A stretch of 64,000 nt of DNA from Karstenula rhodostoma CBS 690.94 (GCA_010093485.1 MU001502.1:82057-146056); one strand, 5' to 3'; shown: positions 10,173 through 24,000, numbered from the stretch's first letter. Notes: generated by a model not told the origin, from the sequence alone. Numbers and translations: made by a program.

Positions 10173-11900
10173 GCGGGGTGTGTCCTGGGGGGAGGATGGG
10201 GGGTGAGGGGGTTTGGAGGGGGTTTGGGGGGTGAGGCCTTCGGGCATTTTTGGAGTTTGTAAAGGGTTTTTGTTTTGTTTCTTGTTTTGTAGAATGCAAA
10301 TGTTTTTGCAGGACAAAATGGCCTTTGACGACGTGCTTTGTATCTTTTGATGAGAGATCGATGAGGAACGAGACATTGTTCGTTACTGCTCACAGGTAAA
10401 ACCAGCAAGGATGTACACGAATATCGCTTCAGCCTCAATAGTTGCAGAAGCTTGCCTTGGGCCAACTTGCCTTACCACTGATCGCTCATCAAAGGAGCTC
10501 GCTCAACCTCCACCTTGTGACTTCTACCGACACCACGTCCACCCCTCTCCTTCTGCCCAGTACCTCATGTCCACCGCCCAAGCAGCTGATATTTACTTGT
10601 CATATATACATGCAAACTGTAACCACCACTCCTTACTCCTTACCACTCACTATCCCACCACTATTAGTAACAGAGATACCGCAGCAATACAACCAGTCTC
10701 TATCGCCTTCCGCAGTTCACTCAACACCATCCCAACTTCACAATCCTTTTATCCCCTGGTCACAGTTTACTCATCGTGCACGTTTTTCTAAGGACTGTAT
10801 ATTACACGAGCATCCAGCCTTTCTCGTCCCTAAAATGCGTTACGGGACCAGGGTGGAAGACTGTGAGCAGAAACGTGCATAACGTAACATGGTTACAAAG
10901 AACAGGGGAAGAAACTGGAAGTGTTGAGAGTAAGGTTAGAAGTGTCCAACGGTACAGAAGTTCGATGGAAAGGAGTGCCATCCATCACAGGGCCGCACAG
11001 TCTTCGACTGCATGAGGGGGAAGAAGGTACGAGGTACTCTGTCAGGCTGTTCTACACTTGCGATGAGGCGGTGCTGTAGGAGATAACTTATTTTAACAAG
11101 GAGGAGTCGTAGGTATAAGGGCCTATGGATTGGTCTTTACGTCTCCCGCGGACGAGGTGTTTAAGACTTTGTCCGGGAGAAGGGAGGCAAGTCGGAGTGG
11201 TGGCTATCGTGGGAGCAGAAGTAGGCTACGATAAAGGCATGCTTTGCGGTACACAGAAGATATTGAGGCACGGTTGTGGTTGTTTGGAAACGACATAGCG
11301 AGCACAACGTGCGATCGACGATGAGACTGAAGCCATAGCGGTATCGGAAGTCAAAATTTTACAGTACAAAACGCATAATATATCACACGCGGCACGGCAT
11401 ATACGCACTGCTGGTAGAAGGAGAAAGGGACATGGAGTACAGAAGAGGCTAGTGCGGCTCATGATGTCATGCAAGGTTTCGATCTCAACATCACCGCGTC
11501 TCCACAACCAAGCACTTCGTGGCTTCCGCCATAGTATCTTCCGAAGGCTTCGCGTGACATCAAGAATTTTGCATCCAGCGCTGGAAATTACGCCGTGCCA
11601 ACCAAGCGTGAGGCCGAAAGCCAATGCCGACACGCTTTTAGTCTGGGGATCTCCATCCGACGTTGAGCCGCCCCTCATACAGAGCAACAACAGGACTAGC
11701 ACCATGCCCGCCAATGTAACGGTCTGTGAAACGGCCCGCATCTTGTACAGAGTTGACATGTTCCTCGCTCGTGACGAGGGCCAGCTGGAGGAGCGTTTGG
11801 CTGCTCGGTAGAAGTCATCCGAGGATGTCGGACGATGTTAAAAGAAAGCTTTGCGGACCTCAACGATTGAACGACAGACCGGAACCGACCGCAACACAAG
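10173..11900. other. Intergenic region
   Basis: 1.7 kb without a supported gene. A minus-strand open frame at 11226-11759 begins with a hydrophobic stretch, but its later composition is not convincing. The rest holds only short frames and the promoter of the beta-glucosidase. Confidence 0.45.
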
Positions 11901-14237
11901 ATGAGGTTCATCACAGATATTGCTCTGATTGCGGCGTCTGCATCTCTCTGTGCAGGCCAGTACAGCACCACCATCCCATCCGAGGTTCCGCTATACGGCG
12001 AGAGCCCTCCAGTGTATCCAAGCCGTGAGTGGAGCTCGAATATCCAAAGAAAAAGCTAATCTCTTACAGCGGCTGGCAATGGGACGAGCAATGAAGCATG
12101 GTCATCGTCATACTCTCGAGCGCGAGCGCTCATCGCCCAGATGACGCTGGAAGAGAAGGCAAACATTACGCGCGGCTACACAGGACAATGTGTTGGTAAC
12201 TCAGGCGCCATTCCGAGGTTCGACATCCCACCGCTATGTTTTGCGGACGCCCCCGACGGAATTCGCGGGCAGGAGTTCGTCTCCGCTTTTCCTGCGGGAA
12301 TCCATGTCGCTGCGACCTTCGATCGCGACCTCATGTACCGCTACGGGCACGCGCTGGGTACGGAGTACCGTGGAAAGGGCATCAATGTGGCCCTTGGACC
12401 AGTTGCAGGACCTTTGGGCCGAGTCGTACGAGGTGGTCGGAATTGGGAAGGGCTGAGCGCCGATCCGTATCTTGCGGGCGCGGGTATGGGCGCCATTACG
12501 AAGGGTATCCAAGATACTGGTGTCATTGCTACGGCGAAGCACTGGCTTCTGAACGAACAAGAGTTCCGCAGAAGAGAGAGCGACTTGGGCGACGCTGTGT
12601 CGAGCAATGTGGATGATCGCACCGTACACGAGCTGTACGCGTTTCCCTTTGCGAACGCCTTCCGCGAGGGCGCGGCTTCGGTCATGTGCTCTTACCAGCG
12701 AGCCAACAACTCGTACGGTTGCCAGAACTCGAAGCTGCTCAATGGCCTTCTAAAGACCGAATTTGGTTTCGAAGGGTTCGTTGTAAGCGACTGGGGTGCG
12801 CACCACTCTGGAGTTGGGTCCGCCAATGCTGGACTGGACATGGTTATGCCAGACGGTGGATACTGGGGCAAGAACCTCACGGAAGCTGTTAACAATGGCA
12901 GCGTAAGCACTGAACGCATCGACGACATGGCCACCCGCATTCTGGCCAGCTGGTACCAGCTCAAACAAGACGAGGATTACCCTGCTGTGGGTGTATATTC
13001 CAACACCGTCAAGCATCAGCCCATCGAGGTGCAAGAGGATCATCCAGAACTGATCCGCGAAATCGGATCAGCGGGCACCGTCCTCGTGAAGAATGTGAAC
13101 AACACATTGCCCTTGGATAATCCCAAGTTCTTGAGCATCTACGGCTATGATGCAACAGTGAAGTCTACTCCGTGGCAAAACCCTTCTCGCTTCGGCGGTG
13201 GTTATGAAGTCAACTTCGGCTGGAACACGCTCAACGGCACGATGATCACTGGCGGCGGTTCGGGGAGCAATACGCCTTCCTACGTCATCAGCCCGTTCCA
13301 CGCCATCTCCGACCGCATTGCGAAGAACCGTGGAACCATCCGCTGGGACTTCGAGTCGGAGAACCCATACCCGCCCTACGTCAACTCCGAGGCCTGCCTC
13401 GTCTTCGTTAATGCCTACGCCTCTGAGAGCTTCGACCGCACTACCTTGACCGACGAGTTCAGCGACAACCTCATCCAGAACGTAGCAGCGAACTGCACGA
13501 ACACGATCGTTATCATCCACTCCGCAGGCATCCGCACAGTCGACGCTTGGATCTCGCATCCCAACATTACCGCCGTGCTCTTCGCCGGTCTTCCCGGCCA
13601 GGAAAGCGGAAACTCGCTCGTTGACATTCTCTACGGAGACGTCGCGCCCAGCGGCAAGTTACCTTACACAATTGCCAAGCAAGAAGAAGACTACGGCGCG
13701 CTGCTCAACTCGTCCGTCTCCTTCGACTACTTCCCGCAAGACGACTTCGAGGAGGGTCTGTACATTGACTACCGCGCCTTCGACAAGAACGGCATCGAGC
13801 CGCGATTCGAATTCGGATTCGGACTCACCTACACCACGTTCGATTACGCCGACCTGGACATCAGCCAAATAGGAAACGGCACAGCAGAATATCCCAACCC
13901 CAACGTCGCTATCGTGCAAGGTGGACACCCACAATTATGGGAGGAACTCCTCACCGTCACAGCGAACATCACGAACACGGGCAACGTGACAGCGGGGGAG
14001 GTTGCGCAGCTGTACGTCGGGGTTCCGGACGCGCCAGTGCGGCAGCTGCGCGGGTTCGAGAAGGTGTATGTCGACCCGGGGAAAAGCGTGACAGCGTCGT
14101 TTACGCTGGCGAGAAGGGATTTGAGTGTGTGGGATGTGGTGGCGCAGCAGTGGAGGCTACAGAGGGGGGAGTATGGGGTTTGGGTTGGCGCGAGTAGTAG
14201 GGATTTGAGGCTGAATGGGACATTCACTGTGGGGTAG
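11901..14237 (+). CDS. Secreted GH3 beta-glucosidase
   Basis: Exons 11901-12024 and 12070-14237 (45-bp intron, GTGAGT...TTACAG) give 763 aa. The N-terminus MRFITDIALIAASASLCAG is a typical signal peptide. The (beta/alpha)8 domain carries the GH3 nucleophile aspartate in GFVVSDWGAHHSG (D282). The KHW motif (ATAKHWLLNEQE) and RGGRNWEG are also present. The second alpha/beta domain includes NTIVIIHSAG and GLPGQESGNSLVDILYG. A fibronectin type III-like domain closes the protein (ITNTGNVTAGEVAQLYVG). Enzymes of this type release glucose from the non-reducing end of cellobiose and other beta-glucosides during plant cell-wall breakdown. Several N-glycosylation sequons fit secretion. The length matches secreted fungal GH3 enzymes. 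Confidence 0.96.
12025..12069 (+). other. Intron of the beta-glucosidase gene
   Basis: A 45-bp phase-1 intron with GTGAGT donor and TTACAG acceptor, just after the signal-peptide exon. Splicing links the leader to PAGNGTSNEAWSSSYSRA in frame. Confidence 0.88.
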
Positions 14238-16332
14238 GAGCGGGAAGCAAAAGAAAGTAGTTATGCGTGGAGGAGTGCGAGCTATTGTCTTCTTCATTGC
14301 GATCGTCTTGATCTGTCGTTGATGCATCGGGTATTCCAAGACCTCAATATGCCGCCCTCCAATCCTCCCTTCATACCGACCCTCTTGTCCTCTTGTCCCG
14401 CCTCTTCATCCCCACACCAACCTCTTATAGTCCGCAAGACTCCCTCTTGGTTTTCACCTTCTTCATACTCGCTGTAGTGCTAATAACAAACGACAGACAG
14501 GTATCCTCTTCGACGTTAGCAGGCGTCCAGGCGCTGAACCCACCCCACACTCTAACCCAATGCAAATGCGAATGCTCGCGATGTACATGCCGTCGTGGCT
14601 CGTGGCTCGTGATCCCGCTTCCTACTACTATCCACCCTCCATCAAACAATATCCTCCTTTTGGCTACCGTTGGTCCACCACATACCCTAATCCTTATCAA
14701 ACCCCATCCCTACATCCACGCGATCGGTCTCAACGCGTCACCAATTCGCAGACCAGGCGCACTCAGAAGAAACGTCGCGGTGCCGTGTTTCACACTTCGG
14801 TTTCCCCTATCCGATCGCTGGGCTGAGCGATAGTCTCGATGTGCTGAGTGCCGTTTCCAGGCTGCGATATATTTGGCGAGGTAGATTGGCTGTGGTAAGG
14901 CTGGTGACGCGGCTTTTGGGGGTTCGTATTGAGAAGGGAAGGTGTAACGTGTCAGTTGATTGATGATATCAGTGAGAGGTGTTTGAAATCTTTGTGTTTT
15001 GGCACCCCACCGAGTTCCTTTACAGTGTTTTGCCGTGGCTTGCAAAAGCGCGCGAAGAGTCAACAACTGATGATATCAGTGAGTTGGTGGGCGGTGGCGG
15101 TCTCGGCGGCAGTCTCGGTGGTGGTCTTGGTATATCACTGGCTGTGGTTCTCATTGTGCGTGTTGAGTGTTGTTGGTTGCGCGTGTTGTTGTAGCCATGT
15201 GAATGGAGCCAGCCACTAAGTGGGCTTGAACGATTACGCTGAAGATGAGCGAGGTAACGCGAACAACGAACGATGACTGCTGATCGATGTTGCTATCCAA
15301 GCCACGAGGTGTACGCCAGCAACGGTGCGTCCATGAACGCCAGAATCCCCATCGCCGGTCGATTATGTTATACCATCCCCCGAATAGGCCCAATGTGGAA
15401 AGGTGAACGACAAGAGCGTACTAGCACCAGGCATCAGAGGACAGCAAACCGCTAGGGGTCTCAGGTGAGAGGTTGCAGGCAGGCCAGGCACGAAGCCCTC
15501 AGATTCCACACGGCCTGCAACTTGAGCCGAGAATGCCCTTGGTCTGAACAGTCGGCTGAGCCCACCACGCAACCACCCATGATTGACCTGAGCCGAAGCC
15601 GCCACATGAACTGGTGCGTGATGTTTGGTGAGGCTAGCGGCGAAGCGCTCTGGCGGATTGTCGATTGTCCGGGTTGAAGTGGGCGGAAGGGAAAGGGAAA
15701 GCGAGGCGAGCTGTCTGTGAGCATAAGATCACATGACGGGTAGTCCGGCTGTTGCTCGTTCACTGGCCGAGGCATTGGCAAAGTCGAGGCACTTGGTGAT
15801 ACGAATGGTCGATCAACAACACGTTTGAACCCCACCCACTCGGCTACCAACTGGTGGGTCAAGCTTGTGCTCAGTCGTGCATTGTCTGCTGCGAGTCAGT
15901 GGAGCCATTGCATGCAATAGGCGATCGCTTACCCGTGTATGTGCAGCCATGAGCAAGACATGCGAGGTATACATGGCGAGCAGAAGCTCTGTCAGAAGCG
16001 AGCTGCAAGTTGCAGTGGAGTGTAGAAGTGACAGTCAAAAGCAGCGGAGCGACCAATATGAACAAAGTGTGGGCCAAACGCTAAGCGAGCACGTGACCTA
16101 TGCCGCGTTGAGTCACAAGGAGCGGTGAAGGCCACGGGTGAGAGGAGAAAACATCCTACTTCAAATTGTGTTGCTTATAGTTCTGTCTATAGGTTCAATT
16201 GAGTTGTAGCAGTATGAGTCCCTCCTTGAAAGAACAGTTCCGAGGTTGCTATCGTTTTCGGAGCACTGCACACAATCCCAACCGCATATCATCCAATGAA
16301 CGTCAGCCTTCTCTTCCTTACCTAGTCTTGCA
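14238..16332. other. Gene-poor spacer
   Basis: About 2.1 kb with only short, compositionally random open frames. A 16-bp direct repeat is given separately. I see no RNA gene. Confidence 0.45.
14961..15083 (+). repeat. 16-bp direct repeat TGATGATATCAGTGAG
   Basis: Identical copies lie at 14961-14976 and 15068-15083, 107 bp apart. Each contains a short dyad, clearest in the second copy (CTGAT/ATCAG). The copies could be regulatory-protein sites or a chance/local duplication. No gene is adjacent. Confidence 0.55.
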
Positions 16333-16977
16333 TTATTTATCAATCTCCATGTGCTCAAGCTGGGGTGAGAGGTCCGCGTCATGTTGCTTGACTTCCTCAT
16401 CCTGATCTCCAGATCGTGCGTTCTCCTTGTGCTTGTCTTGCTCACGAGTTTGTGTGCGCGCATTGTTGCTTGTAAGCCAATAAATACAAGGCACGAGCCT
16501 CTGCGTCTCTTTTTCGAACACCCAGCCTTGAGGCTTCTCTGGGTCAGAATACCAATCCTCGAACGAGGCATAGGTTTTGTCGGGATACTCCACACTCACG
16601 CCTGGTCCAGTTGCAAAAGACTCACCATCGACCAAGAAGTCATAAAAATCTCCCAAGTGGGGGTCACTAGCAATAGCATCGAGTTGCAGGAAGGAGTTGA
16701 GTTCCGAGAAGGCGAAATACCCGCGAATGAAGCTGATGATGCGCTGGTTGGACTCACGATAGGTGTCCAGCACGTGCATTTGGGTAGGGTGATGGTGTTC
16801 GAAGATGCGAATCCAGTTCGCAGCTAGAGTTGCTTCGGAGACGGCTCGGGTGGTCATGTACTCTACCGGATCTTGCGATACCGGATCTTGCGCATTCATG
16901 GTAATTCGAGAGAGCTGGGTCTCGATTCCATCTATATCTTCCGATTGAGAGGCGGTGTTCGCAGTGGTTTGGGACAT
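16333..16977 (-). CDS. Uncharacterised 214-aa protein
   Basis: A single exon starting at the ATG at 16977. Residues 1-40 are polar and probably disordered. The middle (about 45-150) looks folded: TLAANWIRIFEHHHPTQMHVL, an aromatic FIRGYFAFSELNSFLQLDAI segment, and DFYDFLVDGESF. The C-terminus is strongly charged (KHKENARSGDQDEE). No signal peptide or membrane segment is seen, and I do not recognise the family. The gene lies 1.1 kb downstream of the giant zinc-finger gene on the same strand. Confidence 0.6.
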   Translation of the reverse strand: MSQTTANTASQSEDIDGIETQLSRITMNAQDPVSQDPVEYMTTRAVSEATLAANWIRIFEHHHPTQMHVLDTYRESNQRIISFIRGYFAFSELNSFLQLDAIASDPHLGDFYDFLVDGESFATGPGVSVEYPDKTYASFEDWYSDPEKPQGWVFEKETQRLVPCIYWLTSNNARTQTREQDKHKENARSGDQDEEVKQHDADLSPQLEHMEIDK

Positions 16978-18039
16978 TTCGTCGCAGTCACTGTAGTCCT
17001 CGTCGAGAGGAATACAACGCTTGGCCGGCTCGTAGTACGAAATTATGCTGGCTCGGAATGGTTTTTATGCTGCACACAGTTTTGCGCCACTAGGCTCTCA
17101 AAAATCTCTGTTGGGGTTTTCCTTCCCGGCAGTCAGTTGACTTTGGGGCGTTCGAGAGTTGAGGAAAGAGAGCTGTAATATGCTGTTGGATCGAGGGTGA
17201 AAAGCAAGGACCGCTCTGCCTGGGACATTGTGAGTTCAGAAGATAGGTGCTTGAAGACGTTCAGAACAATGAAAAAAAGGTAGCGACACGTTTTCACAAT
17301 ACCATGGTTGATGGGATGGTACGCGCTATCGTTCAACCAACCCCCAACAATTTACACCCAACGCGATATTCACCCAATCGATAATCGCCACTTTCTAATC
17401 CCTCTCCTCCTCGCGAGCGCGTCTCCCTACTTCAATATTGCAGTTCCGGAACAAGTCCTCACAATACCCTTCTTAAACGGATTACGATTCGCACGCATCT
17501 TATTTGATGCAATTCACCACACGATTCTGCGCGTATCGGTTCCAGTTGTGAACATCGCGAGTACAGTACTGAATTCTATACAAAGGCATGAATGAAATGA
17601 AACTTAAAACGCTGTTATGTACAATTTTGAGGCTGCTCCAGCACGAGACGGAGGTGCTCCAACACAAAGCGTGATTAATAGGAGCCATGTCTGCGTTTAG
17701 GCTGCGCTTGTCCTTGATCTTGTCTTTCTTCGTGGTATTCCACCCTAAGATCATCCACGCCGTCCGCTTCTGGTTCGGCAGGTCGAGCGTAAGTTTCGGC
17801 ATTCAGAGCAGGAAGATGGGCCATATGTCTGGCATTTTTACGGTGCGAAGCAACAGAACGCGGCCATGCCGGCATGGGCCCCGGTGCCAGTTCGATTCCC
17901 CATTATCACGGGATCATTGGACGGAATGACTGAGAGTGCCAAAGCATCCCAAGCCTGCCTCGCCTCCTCTATCGAGAGTGGGTAGGGTTGCTAGCTGATT
18001 GGTTCAACAGACTTTGAGAGTACGCGGAATTCTTGAAAA
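16978..18039. other. Spacer between two minus-strand genes
   Basis: 1.06 kb with no convincing gene. Small minus-strand frames around 17500-17875 have charged composition but no start or domain that I can defend. A sequence near 17890 resembles a tRNA B box but does not fold as a tRNA. Confidence 0.4.
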
Positions 18040-21000
18040 CTAGCTGTGGGGACCATCAACAGGTTCTTTCCCCGGTGCCAGTCTTTCTCCCTTCTGCCTC
18101 TTTCTTCCGCCTCGTTTCCTACGTTTCTTTGATCCAGTCTGACGAGATTGTTCATCTTCTTCGACAGGCATCGTTTCCTCAACAGGCCACGCTTTTTCCA
18201 CAGGCCCCGCCTCCTCGATATGTCTCGCCACCTCACTGCCCTCATCAATATCTGCACCCACCGACTGCTCAAATGTAATTTCTGTACCCAGACCAGCCGC
18301 TTCCACGATTTCCTTCGCTTTCTTGTCCTTCACTGGTGTGTCCTTGTTTGTGGCGTCGACCGCTGAGTCAAGTTCGCTTTCGAAAAGCGGAGGAGGGAAG
18401 TCTTGCGAAGGTGTCGTTGCTTGAGCATTTACCTTGATCGCCTGGGTGCCGACATGCCCTGTCTCTTCGGCCGTGTCTTGCTTTTCCTGTTCCTTCTTCC
18501 GCGCCCTGTATTTCCCTACTCGTTGATTTCGCTTTTGCTTAGTCGTGAGTACCGCACCTTCTTTCTCTGGGTTACTCTTTGCGGGTATAGCAGGTTCGCT
18601 TTTGGCAACACCTTCACCACTTTTGTGCTCCTCTTGAGCTGCGTTTGTGAGATAATTTTCGGGATAGACCGCTTCTTCTTGATTTTCTGAATCCACCGAC
18701 TGCTCTTCTGCACCTGCGGGCTTTGTGCGCTGATCAGTGTCTGTAGTCTTCTTTTGTGGAATTGACGTGTTGTCTCTATCTTCTAGTGGTACCTGTTCAG
18801 GAGTTGGCGTTTTGTCGTTGGTACTCGATTCGAGGTGTGCAATAATCGGAGTACTTTCTTCGGGCGCGTTCGCGCTACCAGTAGCCAAGGCAAGCACATT
18901 GCTTGATGTGTCATCTACAGTTCCATCAGGAGGAGCTGAGTCTTTCTCAGATACCGTGATGGCCCGGGGATCGACCGGCGGAGTTCGCGATAAATCCTCG
19001 CCGACGATTTCGTGATTGCCAATTTGTTCGTCGCTCTGGCTTGATGTTATTCGACGTTGATGGCCTGCCTCACCACCGGTGACTAGGATACCCGGAGCTT
19101 GCGTGTTTTGCTGTCCATTCTCAAGATGGTCCGGGGCAGAATCTCTACCTTGGGTGTCTGGGTCAAAGTCGAAAGCTGCGGGGACGGGCGCGTCACCCGT
19201 GTCCTCGTCCGCGATATGCTCGTCGGGGATGCTTAGAACGTGACCCACATCTTCTCTTCCTTTGCCTTTCTTGGGCTCGTCGGGGCCACTGTACAAGCCA
19301 TCTGGGTCGTCATCGTCATCGTCTTCATCGCCACCGTACCCGGATCCCCATCCACTCCTACCATGATCAACACTATCGCCTCTTCCTCCTCCACCTCCTT
19401 CATTCTCTCCACGTCCACAATTCTTGCGATGTTCCTCTGATTCCTCATGCACCGGATACTCCTTTACGAGTATTCCACGACCACAAGCAAAGCAGTACCG
19501 GTATGATCGCTCTCGAATTCCTCTGGCCTCCTCTTCTGCACGAGCGCTGTGCTCTGGCATAGCGAAGTGCCCATCTTGATCGTCCCCAGCATTCAGGAGA
19601 CCATTACAAACAGAACAGTGAGTGCAACCTCTCCTCTCGTCATAAGTAAACACGCTGTCTCGATGAGGGCCGAGTCTCTGGTGACAGTCGAGCTCTCTGT
19701 GCTGCTTCCAGTCGTGATAGAATAAGTCGCAGAATCTACAGTAATTCCACCCAACCCGTCGCTCATTGTGACGGTGTGAAGTGGATTCTATGTGGGGTTG
19801 CCAGTCCTGGGTCGGCACGTGCGCTTTGCAAGCTTTGCAGCGGCGATAACCTGTTTCGAGTTCCCGTGATCGTTCTTCCACTTCTTTGCGCTCTTCTGCT
19901 GCTTTAACATTCTCTTCAGGAGTCGGAAAGATGAGATCTGGTTCATCGTAGAACATCCCAATGGCACGAGAAAGGTCACGTTGGGCCGAAATGAAGTATC
20001 TTCCAGCCCTGTACATATCTGTTGTCCCCGTTACGTGGAGAAAATGCTCTAATGACGACCGAACATCTTCATAAGTGAACTTCGGCGGTTCGGGTTTTTC
20101 GTCCTTCGGAGTCGAACTGTCTAGGCTGCCTACTAGTGTGTTTGGTACCATTGGCTGTTGCGGCGCGGTCGTCTCAGACAATTTGTTGTCGGGTGTATTT
20201 GTGTCTTTTTCTCCATCTTCTGTTTGATCGCTTTCAGGTACATGTTCTTCATTGTTGGGCCTTTCGTCCCCGCTCTTCTTATCCCCAGAGTTCCTGCCTT
20301 CCGCCCCTGCATTATCGGACTATCTATAATCGTCAGTGTTGGTTTCGTATATTGCTGTATGTTGTTTACCTTTGCATCTCTGCCGCCACTATCTCCGCCT
20401 CCTTTATCTCCCCCGTCCCCACCGCCTCCACCGCGTTCGCCACCTCCACCGTTTCCATAACCTCTTCTCTTTGCTTCATGCTTGTTATGACGATGTTCTC
20501 TCGATTTGCGATGATCCGGGAACTCATCAACAGCAACCGTACGATTGCACCACTCACAGAACACGTTCTCTTGCGATATCTCTCCTGCGCGCATACGTGC
20601 TTCCCGTCGACGATGTGGCTCCGAATCCAAATGATCATCGAGTTGTTCAACAGAGTTCAAGGAAGCAAGGGGAAACGTCTCGTCGCAAACGCAGCAGTAG
20701 CCCTGTCCCTTTGCTTCGTCTCTGCCGATTATGTGCTGGAGATGAATTCTGAGCTTCCGATGCGTTTCCCAGTCTGGTGGAGCTTGGGAGCCTTGCGGCA
20801 CAGTGCTGCTCTCACGAAACTGCAAACCACAGATTTTGCAATAGGGCGGCTTTTTCTCGCCCCAAATGAGCAACCGACCGGAAAGAGCCTCGCTTGCTGA
20901 GGGTGTCTCTGCTTTCGTTGATGGGTGTTCACGCTCATATTCCGCCTCCATTGCTTTCCTGTGTTCAAATTCGTTATGATGATGACGGGCGGCATGAGCA

Positions 21001-24000
21001 ATTCTCGGACAGATACGATCGCAGATTTGGCAGTAGGCATAGCCGCCAGGAGCAGTTAGACTGGGAGAGGGAGTGGGAGTGGGAGTACGACAGACCCATC
21101 CTGGTAGGCGCGGACCCTTGGCCGCGCGTTTGATGTACTCGTTTCTTGGAAGCGGGCTCCCTGTGAACTCGTGCTCGTCTGTAGGAAGCATAGGCTTTTT
21201 GCCCTCTTTTAAGCGTTGGACATTATTGAGGTGCAACTCCGTAGCAAGATGCGAGCTCCATTCCCTGATATCTATTCCGGAGCCCGAATTACACACATAG
21301 CAATACTTCGGAAAGGTCTGTGGCCCATCAAGGAGGTCAACTGCTGTCTGTACATCGTTCTTACGAGCCCTATACCATAAGGTCTTGGCCATATCAGTGT
21401 CGATGTCGATCCTGGCTCTGGCCACGATCTCATTCAACTCGTCTTCAGTTGGTTCCCCGGCATTGTCGGGCTTTTTTCCTTTCTTCCGCTCGATATTGTT
21501 GAGGTGCTGCTTCGAAGTTGAATGCCAGTGCCAGTCCCTGATATCGGGTGTCGAATTACAGATTTCGCATCTTCTGTAGGGTATATCGCCATACACTGTC
21601 CGGTCAAAGAACATATCAGTCGCCAATCGGAAATCTCCGCCGGCATGCTTCCCCATAATCGTAGCTACCTCGATGTCGGTTCCAGTAAGGCTTACAAATT
21701 CGTTGAGCTCTTGATCTTCGCTCGTAGATTCATGCTTCTTCTTCGGATCGTCGTCAACCACATGCTTCTCTCCCTTGGAAACTGTGTGCTCGGGTCCAGT
21801 CCCTTCCGCGCTAGGGGTAAATTCTGGAGTTGTTGTCTTAGGTGTAGCAGCATCTTGTTCGTTGTGTCCGTATTGCGTGTTACGTGGCCCGATTTGGCCT
21901 TTCGTAGGACTACTTGTATGCTTCTTCTCACTCCCAAACGCAGGCTTTTGTATGCTTTTAGCTTCCGACGGGGCGTTTCCAGACTCACTGATCTTCTGAT
22001 CAGAGAGCCCAGTTTCAGGCTGTTCAGTTCCAGCTGTGGTACCCTGATTCTCAGCCCCGCTACTCAACCCAGGCGTGGCTTTTGCAGGCTCAGCTACAGT
22101 AGTCTCGCTGCCTTGAACTTCAGGACGCGCACCAACGTTAGTCGACGAGTTGTTAGACTCAGTCCCACTAGCACCATTCACTCCAGAATTGACAGCTTGT
22201 GGTCCATTCGCCCCAGTATCGTTATCGTCGTGCACGAGATCTTTATCAGCGATGATATGGCGTGTAGGACCTGGCAGGCGTTGATCCCATTCGGGTACAT
22301 TAGGCAGATGCTCGTCCGAGCTATCATCCGACCCTGCGGTCTGCACAATTGGAGTATCTGCTTGGTGAATCTTTGGTGAACTTCTGAACGATTGTGGACT
22401 TTGCTGCGGTGGAGTCTCCGGGGGCGACCGTGCTGAACCATAAATGGGCCCTTGTGGAGGTGAAGTGGGTGGAAGTGGCTCCGACGGAGACTGTGATCCT
22501 GATGAATGAGGTGAATTGGTTCCAGCGGATGACGAATCAGGTGGAGGAGGCGGAGGAGGCGGTGGAGGTAGTTCGGACGAACTTTCTGATCTTGATGAAT
22601 CAGAAGACCTGGAACTTGAGTCTGCCCATTTATCATCTGGTCCTTGATCTTGTGGTCCTTGATCTTGTGGTTGCTTCGTTTCAGGTCGCTCTGTCTCCTC
22701 AGGTCGCTCTCGCCCCTCTAATCGACCTGTATCCTTTCTCTCCTGTGGCTGCTGTGGTTGCTGCGAGGAATGTTGCTGCGGAGTATGTGAGGGAGATGGT
22801 GCACGTGGAGGTGGAGGAGATGAACCAATACTTGGCCCTCTAGCATCTTGCCCACGATCCTTGGGTCCAACAATACTTGTTCCACCAGCGTTTGACCTCG
22901 GATCGCCACTTGGTTTTTGCGGATGAGGTGAGCTCTTTGGAGACTCTGGTGGGCTCTGTGTGGGCTTTGGATGGCCATGTGAAGACTTTGGGGGGCTCTG
23001 TGGAAGCTTTGGAGATTCCTGCAGAGGCTTTTTTGGAGATTCGCGAGGAGGCTCTGGTGGCCCACCACTATTCGGCCCACTGCCACGTCGCCCACCATCA
23101 CGGGGACCCAAGCCTCCACTTTTTCCTCCACTCCCGCCGCCTGCGTTCTCTTCATTTGACGTACTCACAGGTCTGATTGAAGCGTCAGTCTTTCCGGGTA
23201 CAGTCACAGTCACAGGCCGACCAGAAGTAGCATCGACAACGATCGCATCCCCTACGTCGAACCCTTCCGGGACAGGTTGATGCCGGCTGCCTGGATGGTG
23301 GTCAATATGAATAGTGATATCTGATCCATCCCTAGGTATATCAATAGAGAAGAGGTGAGCGTGTCCGCCATCGGGCAGGTTGACTAGTCCGTGGGACGTC
23401 GCAACGGGTTGTCCTGGACCAGACATCTGTGCGGTTCCAGCAGCTTCATTATCAATTACCTCCGGAGATGGAGACCTCCAGCCCACGAGCGACAAAAGCA
23501 GTGCAGTGAGGAACATCAGTGCCATGTCCTGCGGACAAACCCACCAGAAAGTCACCCAGATCGCATACACAACTACCGATGCCCACCCTGCCCACCAGCA
23601 GTAGACCTGCAGTGGGCTTATTAGCTGCCGGTTGGGGTGTCCTTCTGGGTGGTCGCGACAGTATAGTTCGACAATCTTTAACATGGTCGGAACAGCTACA
23701 AGAATGACAATTCCCGGCCAACGATCGATTTTGATCTCGGGACACTGCACTGTATCTGTGGTGCCGTAGTCCCCGGCAAAAAGAACGACCAAGGTGGAAT
23801 AAACGGTAGAGGGGAGCCAGAAAACCCACGGAAATCGACGTCCCACGCTGTCTTCCTGGATTCTCTTGAGCTGATTGTATAATTGCTGAGCCAAGTTCAG
23901 TGGTCGAGTGAAAATCTGCTCGAGTGTCGAAACATCGTCGAGTGAAGGAGCTGGGCGAGGGTAGGCGATGCGGGCACCGAAATAGGCGGCAGCGATCATG

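Noticed and set aside
8883..10376. A 497-codon minus-strand open frame
   Set aside because: It is antisense to the coiled-coil gene and a product of its GC-rich third positions. The Leu/Gly/Arg-rich translation has no domain.
11226..11759. A 177-codon minus-strand frame beginning with a hydrophobic segment
   Set aside because: The start is an ATG and the first 30 residues could be a membrane helix, but the rest is Cys/Arg/Ser-rich and random-looking. It may deserve a check with transcript data.
17880..17930. A sequence resembling a tRNA B box
   Set aside because: No stems can be formed around it; the flanks do not pair as an acceptor or T stem.
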